From NCBI RefSeq assembly GCF_014202995.1, contig NZ_JACHIA010000007.1, positions 62,001 through 126,000 on the forward strand: a stretch of DNA of 64,000 nt. Reading direction: 5' to 3'. The notes beneath the pieces were generated by a model that was not told where the DNA came from, ran no database searches, and saw only the letters and a list, made by a program, of their open reading frames with translations. The position numbers and the translations under genes are program-made. Every line of letters starts with the position of its first letter. Within the stretch, counting starts at the first letter, position 1. Shown here piece after piece: positions 57,277 to 64,000 of the stretch. The DNA comes from Longimicrobium terrae (lineage in GTDB: Bacteria; Gemmatimonadota; Gemmatimonadetes; Longimicrobiales; Longimicrobiaceae).

Positions 57277-58245
57277 TCATCCCAGGACGGCGGCGCCGGC
57301 CGTCGCGCCCGCGCCGAAGCTGACAAGCAGCAGCGGGCCGACGGCGCGGCCGGAGCGCACGGCCTCGTCCAGCGCGATGGGGATGGTGGCCGAGCCGGTG
57401 TTGCCGTAGCGGTGGATGTTCACCAGCACGCGTGCCGGATCCAGCTCCATCTCGCGGATCAGCCCCTCGATGATGCGCAGGTTGGCCTGGTGCGGAATCA
57501 CCAGCCCGATGTCGGCGATGGACAGCCCCGCCCGCTCCAGCGCCGCGTACGCCTGCTGCGCCATCGTGCGCACCGCGGCCTTGAACAGCCGCGATCCCTC
57601 CATCCGCAGCAGGTGCGCGCCCTCGAAAAGCACCGCCGCGTCGAACGGACGCAGCGCGCCGCCCGCGGGCCGCTGCAGCGCGTCCGCCAGCCGTCCATCC
57701 GCCCACCACGAGGTGCTGAGGATGCCCAGCGGCCCCTCGCCGCGCGTGAGGACGACGGCCCCGGCGCCGTCCCCGAACAGCGGCCCGGTGGACGGGTCCG
57801 CGCGGTCCGTGATGGTCGACAGCTTCTCCACGCCCACGATCAGCGCCGCCTTCCCGGTCCCCGCGCGCAGCAGCGACTCGCCCAGCACCAGCGCGTACAG
57901 CCATCCCGCGAACCCCGCCTCCACGTCGAACGACGCGGCGCCGAACGCCCCCAGTTCCGCCTGCAGCTCGCAGGCGGAGGGGGGCGTAAGGTGGTCTGGC
58001 GTAGTGGTGGCGAGGATGATGACGTCCAGCGCCTCCGCGGGCAGCCCGGCGGCCTTCAGCGCGGCGCGCGCCGCGGGAACCGCCATCGCGGAAACCCCTT
58101 CGCCCTCCGCGGCGCACCGGCGCTGGTGAATGCCGGTGCGGCGTACGATCCACTCTTCCGAAACGCCGGCCAGCGCGGCCAGCTCCCTGTTGTCGAGCAC
58201 CCGGCCGGGCAGGTAGCGCCCGGTTCCGGCCACGCGTACGTGCAT
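57277..58245 (-). CDS. FabH-like (KAS III) protein lacking the catalytic cysteine
   Basis: The 322-residue protein aligns along its length with beta-ketoacyl-ACP synthase III (GTGRYLPGRVLDNRELA, VEWIVRRTGI-type segment, PHQANLRIIEGL, GNTGSATIPIAL). Catalytic H252 and N282 are present. The nucleophile position reads F112 (FDVEAGFAGWLYAL, normally xACSGF). It therefore cannot be a normal condensing enzyme and may be a decarboxylase, an acyl-binding protein or an inactive homologue. It is the last gene of a tight operon, 8 bases after thioredoxin 2. Confidence 0.88.
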   Translation of the reverse strand: MHVRVAGTGRYLPGRVLDNRELAALAGVSEEWIVRRTGIHQRRCAAEGEGVSAMAVPAARAALKAAGLPAEALDVIILATTTPDHLTPPSACELQAELGAFGAASFDVEAGFAGWLYALVLGESLLRAGTGKAALIVGVEKLSTITDRADPSTGPLFGDGAGAVVLTRGEGPLGILSTSWWADGRLADALQRPAGGALRPFDAAVLFEGAHLLRMEGSRLFKAAVRTMAQQAYAALERAGLSIADIGLVIPHQANLRIIEGLIREMELDPARVLVNIHRYGNTGSATIPIALDEAVRSGRAVGPLLLVSFGAGATAGAAVLG

Positions 58246-58253
58246 TCCGCTGG

Positions 58254-58697
58254 TCAGGTGAGCGCCGAATCGATCAGGGCGTTCAGCCGGCCGCGCGGAA
58301 TGGCGCCCAGCTCGCGGGCCTTTTCGGCGCCTCCGCGAAACACGATCAGCGTGGGGATGGAGCGGATGCCGAACCGCGTGGACACGCCCGGATTGCGGTC
58401 CGTATCCACCTTGGCCACCAGCACCGTCCCCATCCGCTCGCGCGCGGCCATGTCCAGCACCGGCGCCATGACCTTGCAGGGCCCGCACCAGTCGGCGTAG
58501 AAGTCCACCACGATGGGCACGGGCGAATCCGCCACCACGCGGTCGAAGGTGGCGTCGCTCAGGTACATCGGGTGGTCCAGCGCGATGGCCTGCTTGCACG
58601 AGCCGCAGCGCGGTCCGTCCGCGGCGCGCCCCAGGTCCACCCGGTTCAGACGGCCGCAGTGGTTGCAGGCGACCATGGCCTTGGATTCCGTCATCAT
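58254..58697 (-). CDS. trxC: Thioredoxin 2 (zinc-binding thioredoxin)
   Basis: The 147-residue protein has the N-terminal zinc ribbon of TrxC (C11, C14, C31, C34), then a thioredoxin domain with active site WCGPC (70-74) and the cis-Pro loop SIPTLIVFRGG. It should reduce protein disulfides in the cytoplasm, typically under oxidative stress. GAGGGAAGG precedes two adjacent ATGs (58697 and 58694), and either may be used. It lies 7 bases after the rhodanese-like gene and 8 bases before the FabH-like gene, so the three form an operon. Confidence 0.93.
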   Translation of the reverse strand: MMTESKAMVACNHCGRLNRVDLGRAADGPRCGSCKQAIALDHPMYLSDATFDRVVADSPVPIVVDFYADWCGPCKVMAPVLDMAARERMGTVLVAKVDTDRNPGVSTRFGIRSIPTLIVFRGGAEKARELGAIPRGRLNALIDSALT

Positions 58698-58704
58698 CCT
58701 TCCC

Positions 58705-59607
58705 TCAGCGCTCCACCGGAAAGTCTTCGCCCCGGCGGCTCCAGTCGGTGAACGAGGCGTCGTACAGGCGCACGGTGCGCTCCAGGTAGCGGGCCACGAA
58801 GTACAGCATGCTGGCCTGCTCGGCGGTGCGGCCGTACACCACCACGGTGTCGCGCTGCGCGGCGTCGGCCAGGGTGAAGCGGGAGGCCAGCACCTCGGGC
58901 GAGCGCAGGCGCAGATCCGTTTCCGACACGAACGCCGTGCGTGACGGGATGTTGTACGCGCCGGGAATGTGCCCCGCGCGGGTGACGCCCTCGCCCGGCG
59001 TGGCGCCGCTGAACTCCTCGGGCGGCCGCGCGTCGATGAGCACCACAGTGCTGTCGGCGCGGTGCTGGTTGACCCAGGCCGCGTCCACCACCAGCTGCGG
59101 GCGCGGGCGCACCGTCAGCGTGCCCGTCGACCCCGTGGCGGCTTCCGTGCTCACCGGCCGGTTGTCCGCCCGCCAGCGCTCCAGCCCGCCGTCCAGCAGC
59201 GCGTGCTCCTGGTGGCCGGCGTAGTCGAGGATGAAGAAGGCACGCGCCGCCAGCATTCCCTGCATGTCGCCGTAGAGGACCACGCGAGAGTTGTCGGAGA
59301 TGCCCACGCCTTCCAGCACCGTCTCCAGCGCGGCCGCGTCGGGAAGAGCGCCGTCCCCCGCGGAGATGGACGAAAGCGCCAGGAACCGCGCGCCGGGAAT
59401 GTGCCCGGCGTCGTACGAGGCGCGGTCGCGGCCCACGTGCACCACCACGGTGCGCGGATCGTCCAGGCGGCCGGAGAGCCGCTCGGGGCTGATGAGCAGC
59501 GACGAATTCCACTGCGGGAGAGGATACGAGTCCTGACGGGCGATGGGGCACGCCGCCGTGCCCAGGACCAGGGCGGCGGCGGAGGCCAGCAGAAGCGGCT
59601 TGCGCAT
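58705..59607 (-). CDS. Rhodanese-domain lipoprotein without catalytic cysteine
   Basis: The 300-residue protein has a lipoprotein signal (LASAAALVLGTAAC) and two rhodanese domains (about 40-150 and 165-295). The domain pattern is clear: HIPGARFLALSS, LLDGGLERWRADNRPVS, VLIDARPPEEFSG and HIPGAYNIPSR. In both domains the active-site Cys position is Tyr (VVLYGDMQ and VVVYGRTA). Besides the lipobox Cys no cysteine is seen, so sulfur transfer is unlikely and a binding role is more plausible. It heads the operon with trxC and the FabH-like gene. The start at 59607 gives the signal peptide. Confidence 0.88.
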   Translation of the reverse strand: MRKPLLLASAAALVLGTAACPIARQDSYPLPQWNSSLLISPERLSGRLDDPRTVVVHVGRDRASYDAGHIPGARFLALSSISAGDGALPDAAALETVLEGVGISDNSRVVLYGDMQGMLAARAFFILDYAGHQEHALLDGGLERWRADNRPVSTEAATGSTGTLTVRPRPQLVVDAAWVNQHRADSTVVLIDARPPEEFSGATPGEGVTRAGHIPGAYNIPSRTAFVSETDLRLRSPEVLASRFTLADAAQRDTVVVYGRTAEQASMLYFVARYLERTVRLYDASFTDWSRRGEDFPVER

Positions 59608-59851
59608 GGACAGATCTCGGGCGACGGGATGGGGCACGCCGGCGGCGCCGGCACGGGGTTCAGGCTGATACGTTCGACACAGGATATGCAAGGCGCGGGC
59701 GAGGGGAAACGAAGTGCGTGAGTGCGGGGTGCGGGAGTGCGTGAGTGCGCCTTCCCAAGCGCGGTTTTTGGGGCGTGGGCGGGGGTTTGCGGACGCGATC
59801 GGATGGGGAGGATCGGGAACGGATGGGGAGCGGTGGTGCACGGTGCCGTGG

Positions 59852-59926
59852 TGGCCCTCACCCCGCGTGCTGCGCACGACGACCCTCTCCCACAAACAGA
59901 CGTGGGAGAGGGAGCACACACCAGAT
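59852..59926 (+). repeat. Interspersed repeat, module A
   Basis: TGGCCCTCACCCCGCGTGCT to GAGCACACACCAGAT; third near-identical copy. Confidence 0.85.
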
Positions 59927-59968
59927 TTGTGCGGCAGAGATTATGGGGCGAGCGGCGGCTCATCCTCC

Positions 59969-60018
59969 GGCGGTTGAAACCGCACCTCGAAAAACACGAA
60001 GTCTGCCTTCGCAGACTG
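59969..60018 (+). repeat. Interspersed repeat, module B
   Basis: GGCGGTTGAAACCGCACCTC then AAACACGAAGTCTGCCTTCG and CAGACTG. The inner palindrome AGTCTGCCTTCGCAGACT shows paired changes relative to the 22382 copy (AGTCCGCC...GCGGACT), keeping the stem intact. Confidence 0.85.
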
Positions 60019-60048
60019 CGGCGGCGGTATCTGGTTGTAATCCCCATG

Positions 60049-60123
60049 CAGTTGAAGCCCCGAACGGCGCCTGCGGGCGTCGTGTCGGGGGTTCCCGCTT
60101 CTGGAGCGGCGGATTCATTCGCT
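60049..60123 (+). repeat. Interspersed repeat, module C
   Basis: CAGTTGAAGCCCCGAACG to GAGCGGCGGATTCATTCGCTC, with a variable centre. Confidence 0.85.
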
Positions 60124-60182
60124 CCAGATACTCGCCGCCGCGCCCAACTCCGCTGCACGCGCCGAACTATCCGCCCCGCCTC

Positions 60183-60246
60183 AACCCTCCCCCAGTCTTT
60201 TTTGGGGGAGGGTGGGCGAGTAGTACGAGCCCGGGTGGGGGGCGCC
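60183..60246 (+). repeat. Interspersed repeat, module D
   Basis: AACCCTCCCCCAGTCTTTTT then TGGGGGAGGGTGGGCGAGTA and GTACGAGCCCGGGTGGGGGG; copy of 22598 and 56507. Confidence 0.85.
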
Positions 60247-60269
60247 CGTGATCTCCGCCTACCGCCCCT

Positions 60270-60785
60270 CTACCGATGCACCAGCCACGCAAGGTGCTGC
60301 AGTTCCGGCTCGATCAGCTTTTCCCACGCGAGCCTGACAGCGGCGGGGCTGCCGGGAAGCGAAAACACCACGCGGTCGCGGTACACCCCGGCCGTCGCGC
60401 GTGACAGCATGGCCGCCGCGCCCACCTGCTCCCAGCTCAGCATCCGGAACAGCTCGCCGAACCCGGGAATCGGCTTTTCCAGCGCGCGCGAAAGCACGTC
60501 GAACGTCGTGTCGCGCGGCGCGATGCCGGTGCCGCCGTTGAAGATGATCACGCGCCCCGGCCCGAACCCCATCGCGCGCAGCGCATCCTCCACCTCTCCC
60601 GCCTCGTCCGGGATCAGCCGGTAGTCCGCCAGATGGTGCCCGCCCGCCTCGATCGCCTCGCGCAGCCACTGGCCGTTGGTGTCCGTTTCCATCGTCCGCG
60701 AATCACTTACCGTCACCACGGATACCTGAACCGGGCCCCGGTCCTCCGCCAGCCGGTGGTGGCGCGCGCTGCTTTCCGTCGTCAT
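60270..60785 (-). CDS. moaB: MoaB/MogA-type molybdenum cofactor protein
   Basis: The 171-residue protein has the MoaB/MogA fold signatures: [36 protein letters not shown] and the [10 protein letters not shown] motif. It would adenylylate molybdopterin before molybdenum insertion. The start at 60785 follows the family N-terminus; the frame is open to 61076. The gene is about 26 kb from the MocA/XdhC cluster and divergent from the TVP38 gene. It confirms that the host makes molybdenum cofactor. Confidence 0.9.
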   Translation of the reverse strand: MTTESSARHHRLAEDRGPVQVSVVTVSDSRTMETDTNGQWLREAIEAGGHHLADYRLIPDEAGEVEDALRAMGFGPGRVIIFNGGTGIAPRDTTFDVLSRALEKPIPGFGELFRMLSWEQVGAAAMLSRATAGVYRDRVVFSLPGSPAAVRLAWEKLIEPELQHLAWLVHR

Positions 60786-61063
60786 CCCGTCCTCGCGTCC
60801 CGTTGCAGAGCGGCCGCGCGGCCCGGGCGCGGTTTGCGCGCGGGCCAGCCGCCGGTAGATTGTCTCCGTCCCTCCCCACCGCCGCACAGGCATTCCCCGC
60901 GCCGTCCCCCGCGCGCCATGACCATCGCTTCTCGCGTGCCGGGCTCCGCTCCGCGCCCGCACCGTGCGCATCCGCCCGGCCCCCGTACGTGCACGCACGC
61001 CACGCGAACGCTCGCGACGGGCGTGCATTCGCGCATTTCGCCGCGTGCCGGCGGGCGGGCACG

Positions 61064-61801
61064 GTGACGCCCGCACCCGCCAAGGCGCGAGTGGACCGCC
61101 GCGCCGCCCGCCGCTGGAAGAAGACGGCGCTCGCCACGGTGATCGTGGGCGGGCTGGTTGCCTTTTTTGCCCTTGGCGGCCACCATTACCTTAGCTTTCA
61201 GACGCTCAAGGCGCACCGGGTAGAGCTGCACGAGTACACCGAGCGCCACTACGCGGCCATGTTCCTGGCCGTGCTGCTGGCCTACACCGTGGCCACGGCG
61301 CTCAGCTTTCCCGGCGGCGTGCTGCTGTCGCTGGCGGTGGGCTTTCTGTTCGGGCGCTGGGTGGGCACCGGCCTGGTCGTGGTGGCGGCCACGGTGGGCG
61401 CCACGCTGGCGTTTCTTTCCGCGCGCTACCTGTTCGCCGACGCCATGCGGCAGCGGATGGGGCCGCGGCTCGCCCGGCTTTCGCGCGGGTTCGAGGAAAA
61501 CGCCTTCAACTACATCCTGTTCACCCGGCTGGTCCCGCTGTTTCCGTTCTGGCTGATGAACCTGGTGCCCGCGTTCACCCCGGTGCGCGTGCGGGTGTTC
61601 ATCGTGGCCACGGCCATCGGAATTCTGCCGGGCAGCTTCGTGTTCACCAATCTGGGCGAGTCGCTGGCCAGCATCGAATCCGCCGGCGACCTGCTGAGCG
61701 CGCAGACGCTGCTGGCGCTGGGGCTGCTGGGCACGCTGAGCCTGCTGCCCATCGCCATCAAGAAGTTCAGAAACTCACGACGGAAGAAGATGCATGGCTG
61801 A
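61064..61801 (+). CDS. TVP38/TMEM64 family (DedA-like) membrane protein
   Basis: The 245-residue protein has about six membrane helices and the VTT-domain signature: [53 protein letters not shown] and [17 protein letters not shown]. Members are thought to act in lipid scrambling or transport. The start is set at the GTG at 61064, because the frame upstream is low-quality Ala/Pro/Arg sequence. It overlaps the DUF1499 gene by 8 bases, so they are an operon. Confidence 0.86.
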   Translation: MTPAPAKARVDRRAARRWKKTALATVIVGGLVAFFALGGHHYLSFQTLKAHRVELHEYTERHYAAMFLAVLLAYTVATALSFPGGVLLSLAVGFLFGRWVGTGLVVVAATVGATLAFLSARYLFADAMRQRMGPRLARLSRGFEENAFNYILFTRLVPLFPFWLMNLVPAFTPVRVRVFIVATAIGILPGSFVFTNLGESLASIESAGDLLSAQTLLALGLLGTLSLLPIAIKKFRNSRRKKMHG

Positions 61802-62561
61802 TCTGGACGTGGAACGCGTACCCGCACGCAACACCCTCGCGTACGTCGCGCTGGGCCTGGCGCTGCTGGCCGCGCTGATGCTGTTCCTTACCGGCCCCGG
61901 CGCGCGGTTCGGGCTGTGGGACTTCCGCTTCAGCTTCCGGCTGATGGGCTGGGCGGCGTACGTGGGGATCGCGGCGGTGCTGGCCGCCATCGCGGCGCTG
62001 ATCGCGGGGCGCCGGCGCGGATTGGTGCTTTCCGTGGTCGCGCTGGTGATCGGCGCCATCGTGTTTCTGCTGCCGTGGAACTGGCGGCGCGGCGCGGGCG
62101 AGTTTCCGCCCATTCACGACATCACCACCGATTTCCGCAATCCGCCGGCGTTCGTGGCCATCGCGCCGCTGCGCAAGGACGCGCCGAATCCGGTGGAGTA
62201 CCTGGGTGATTCCATCTCGCGCATCCAGTACAAGGCGTATCCCGACATCCAGCCGCTGATGCTGGCCATGCCGGTGGACAGCGCGTTCGTGAACGCCCTG
62301 GTCACGGCGCGGGAGATGGGATGGGAGCTGGTGGATCAGTCGCGGCGGGAAGGGCGCATCGAGGCGACGGCCACCACGGCGTGGTTCGGGTTCAAGGACG
62401 ACGTGGTGATCCGGGTGACGAGCGGGTCGGGGATTTCGCGCGTGGACGTGCGCAGCAAGTCGCGCGTGGGCCGCGGCGACGTGGGCGAGAACGCCAAGCG
62501 CGTCCGCGAGTACCTGAGCCGCCTGCGCGCCACGGACCCGCAGCCCGTCAACGCGAAGTAG
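61794..62561 (+). CDS. DUF1499 membrane protein
   Basis: The 255-residue protein has three N-terminal membrane helices (TLAYVALGLALLAALMLFLT, FRLMGWAAYVGIAAVLAAIA, GLVLSVVALVIGAIVFLLPW). A DUF1499 domain follows (HDITTDFRNPPAFVAIAPLR, AYPDIQPLMLAM, ATATTAWFGFKDDVVIRVT, VDVRSKSRVGRGDVGENAKR). The family is of unknown function. Its start overlaps the end of the TVP38 gene. A repeat-rich gap follows. Confidence 0.88.
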   Translation: MADLDVERVPARNTLAYVALGLALLAALMLFLTGPGARFGLWDFRFSFRLMGWAAYVGIAAVLAAIAALIAGRRRGLVLSVVALVIGAIVFLLPWNWRRGAGEFPPIHDITTDFRNPPAFVAIAPLRKDAPNPVEYLGDSISRIQYKAYPDIQPLMLAMPVDSAFVNALVTAREMGWELVDQSRREGRIEATATTAWFGFKDDVVIRVTSGSGISRVDVRSKSRVGRGDVGENAKRVREYLSRLRATDPQPVNAK

Positions 62562-62747
62562 GATCAGGGACGGCGGACTGCACGCGCCTCCAACCCGGGC
62601 CGGCACCACCGGCCCATCCTCCCCTGAAAACCCGGGGGAGGATTGTCGAGGCGGACGTTCCGATGCCGACGCGGGCGGTACCGGGGGAGGGCAGTCGGGG
62701 CGAATGGTTCGGTGCGCAGCGAAGTTGGACGCAGCGGCGACTATCTG

Positions 62748-62825
62748 GAGCGAATGAATCCGCCGCTCCAGAAGCGGGAACCCCCGACACAGCGCTATTC
62801 GCGCCCCGTTCGGGGCTTCAACTGC
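62748..62825 (-). repeat. Interspersed repeat, module C (minus copy)
   Basis: GAGCGAATGAATCCGCCGCT to CCGTTCGGGGCTTCAACTGC, the reverse complement of the plus copies. Confidence 0.85.
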
Positions 62826-62851
62826 ATAGGCCTCCGCGCCGAGATTGCCAT

Positions 62852-62897
62852 CCGCGGAGGCGGACTTCGTGTCTTTCGAGGCGCGGTTTCAACCGCC
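62852..62897 (-). repeat. Interspersed repeat, module B (minus copy)
   Basis: CCGCGGAGGCGGACTTCGTG then TCTTTCGAGGCGCGGTTTCA and ACCGCC, the reverse complement of the copy at 22382 with small changes. Confidence 0.85.
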
Positions 62898-63068
62898 GGG
62901 CGGAAGCCGCCGACCCGCGCCGCAGCCGGCGCTCGCGCTGAGGTCTCCCCCTCTCCCGCTTGCGGGAGAGGGGGCCGGGGGGTGAGGGCTGCCCGCCGCC
63001 GCGCCACACCTCCGGAACACACGAATCGCTGTTCTCCCCTTTCCGTGCGGATGTCTCGGATCCTGCGA

Positions 63069-63107
63069 AAAAGAGCCCTCCTCCGCGATGCGGAGAAGGG
63101 CTCTTTT
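63069..63107 (-). terminator. Terminator of the DUF892 gene
   Basis: The inverted repeat AAGAGCCCTCCTCCGC / GCGGAGAAGGGCTCTT (one mismatch) with a 3-base loop is followed on the minus strand by a T tract (63072-63068). It lies about 31 bases past the stop codon. Confidence 0.9.
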
Positions 63108-63137
63108 CATCCACCCCGAATCACGCCTGTGGCGTGA

Positions 63138-63833
63138 TCAGGACTTGGCCTTGGCCCGCGAAGCCGGCGCCTTCTTGGCCGCCGTGCCGCCAGACTTGCC
63201 CGCGCCCGACGACTTTTCGGCCGTGGTGCGCGACTTGGCCGCGGTGCCCGACTTGCTGGCGGACTTGGCCGCCGTGCCGCCCTTGGCCTTGCTCTGCGAG
63301 CCGCCCTCGTCGGGCGTGAACTCCACGTCGCGGGGCTCCATCTGCTCGGCGAGCAGCTTGAGCGCCTTGACCGCGTTGCGCTCGATGAAGGAGGCCATCG
63401 CCTCTTCCTCGCGCAGCGTCTCGTTCAGCAGCGACACCACTTCGTTCTCGCCCATGACCTGGGCAATGGCGATGGCGGTGCGGTAGCCCGCGATTTCGTA
63501 GTGCTCCACGCGCAGCGAGCTGCCCAGGTCAAAGGCTTCCAGCACCGGCTTGGAAGGCTTTTCTTCCTTCTTGAAGCTGTCGTGCTCGGCCTTTAGACCC
63601 ACCGCGGCGTCGCACTTTTCGGCCTTGGCCTTTTCCCCGATCGCCTCGAAGGCACGCTTGAGCCGCTCGATCTGCTCTTCGGTTTCGGCCGCGTGTTCCT
63701 CCACCCGCGCCTTCATTTCCGGGTTGTTCACTTCCCGGGTCAGCGTGCCGAGCATCTTAAGGATGAGCTGCTCGGCGTAGAGCAGGTCACCCAGTTCATG
63801 CTTCAGCAGCTCCTTCATTTGCGTAGCGGGCAT
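63138..63833 (-). CDS. DUF892 (YciE-like, ferritin-like) protein with histone-H1-like tail
   Basis: The 231-residue protein has an N-terminal DUF892 four-helix domain (about 1-170; YAEQLILKMLGTLTREV, HAAETEEQIERLKRAF, EHYEIAGYRTAIAIAQVMGE, LREEEAMASFIE) with Glu/His positions fitting a di-metal centre. The last 55-60 residues are Lys/Ala/Ser-rich (KGGTAAKSASKSGTAAKSRT), resembling bacterial H1-like nucleoid tails. Binding of DNA by the tail is an inference. The domain is linked to stress responses. The neighbour upstream is a stress-type membrane protein gene. Confidence 0.88.
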   Translation of the reverse strand: MPATQMKELLKHELGDLLYAEQLILKMLGTLTREVNNPEMKARVEEHAAETEEQIERLKRAFEAIGEKAKAEKCDAAVGLKAEHDSFKKEEKPSKPVLEAFDLGSSLRVEHYEIAGYRTAIAIAQVMGENEVVSLLNETLREEEAMASFIERNAVKALKLLAEQMEPRDVEFTPDEGGSQSKAKGGTAAKSASKSGTAAKSRTTAEKSSGAGKSGGTAAKKAPASRAKAKS

Positions 63834-63862
63834 GCGTGTCTCCGGACGGGTTCGGGTTCAGG

Positions 63863-64000
63863 TCAGACGTGGGGGCGGCGGCGGCCCACGATGAGACGGT
63901 AGATGGCCAGCAGGATCAGCGCGCCGACGACGGAGCCGATGAGGCCGACCTGGTTGTCAGCGCCGCCGAACAGAAATCCGCCCACCAGCGAACCGGCGAT
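63863..64000 (-). CDS. Partial GlsB/YeaQ/YmgE-type membrane protein (C-terminal part)
   Basis: Only the last 45 residues are in the window; the N-terminus lies beyond the right edge. The visible part (AGSLVGGFLFGGADNQVGLI, GSVVGALILLAIYRLIVGRR) matches the second half of the GlsB/YeaQ/YmgE family, small inner-membrane proteins associated with general stress. It lies 29 bases before the DUF892 start on the same strand and may be co-transcribed with it. Confidence 0.82.
   Translation of the reverse strand: MAGSLVGGFLFGGADNQVGLIGSVVGALILLAIYRLIVGRRRPHV

Larger units (their letters stand above)
59608..60269. other. Intergenic region with the full A-B-C-D repeat set
   Basis: This 662-base gap between two minus-strand genes carries modules A (59852), B (59969), C (60049) and D (60183), all on the plus strand. 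It also carries TGCGTGAGTGCG-type short repeats near 59713-59748 (a related string occurs near 22140). Confidence 0.6.
62562..63137. other. Intergenic region with reversed repeat modules
   Basis: This 576-base gap carries modules C (62748-62825) and B (62852-62897) on the minus strand, a GAGAGGGGG-type module A relative at about 62945-62993, and the terminator of the DUF892 gene. No gene was recognised. Confidence 0.6.

Overview
This is a high-GC window (roughly 70% G+C by eye) from a Gram-negative bacterium. It carries lipoproteins, a TonB-dependent receptor, an outer-membrane barrel protease and Tat-type signals. The likeliest source is Gemmatimonadota, close to Longimicrobium: lanthipeptide-like precursors with a 'VESF' leader, many lipoproteins and zinc-ribbon proteins of unknown function, a very large NAD-glutamate dehydrogenase, and short modular repeats between genes. 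This taxonomic call is an inference from gene style, not a search result. No rRNA, tRNA, IS element, phage or CRISPR array was recognised. Codon bias makes very long open frames on the antisense strand; these were treated as shadows.

Layout. 1-9 kb: partial outer-membrane protein, GDPD phosphodiesterase, small lipoproteins, a TPR protein, a His/Asp-tailed lipoprotein, and a sigma-54-type AAA+ regulator followed by a lipoprotein and a second TPR protein. 9-14.7 kb: a HExxH / beta-propeller / barrel protein, a repeat-rich gap, a GH13 glycosidase and its TetR regulator. 14.9-21.5 kb: six same-strand genes, the downstream ones tightly spaced or overlapping (VWA protein, kinase with FHA-like tail, Ser/Thr/Ala-rich FHA-like protein, zinc-ribbon FHA-like protein, PPP-family phosphatase, zinc-ribbon membrane protein). 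I read this as a self-contained phospho-signalling system and the best candidate for an undescribed system. 21.7-28.7 kb: two Tat-exported ferritin-like proteins, membrane proteins, an M23 peptidase, an acyltransferase and a DksA/TraR-type zinc finger protein.

29.2-34.2 kb: a MocA/XdhC molybdenum-hydroxylase accessory cluster with three tandem zinc-ribbon membrane paralogues placed between two XdhC-type genes. 34.3-34.7 kb: two small Cys-rich peptides that look like pinensin-type lanthipeptide precursors, with no modification enzymes in the window. 34.9-38.4 kb: a DUF3072 protein, an ABC exporter pair and a copper-chaperone-like protein. 38.5-43.5 kb: a lipoprotein, then an ECF sigma / anti-sigma / TonB-dependent receptor / membrane protein series.

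44.1-53.8 kb: NAD-glutamate dehydrogenase, a GGDEF-EAL protein, a beta-hydroxyacid dehydrogenase and a succinate-semialdehyde-type dehydrogenase, which together suggest glutamate/4-carbon catabolism. 54.3-64 kb: DUF3667, hotdog thioesterase, OsmC, an operon of a rhodanese-like lipoprotein, thioredoxin 2 and a FabH-like protein (both enzyme-like partners lack the catalytic cysteine), MoaB, a TVP38 membrane protein, DUF1499, a DUF892 protein with a histone-H1-like tail, and a partial GlsB/YeaQ-type protein. Several gaps share one modular repeat family, best seen at 22.3, 56.3 and 59.9 kb.
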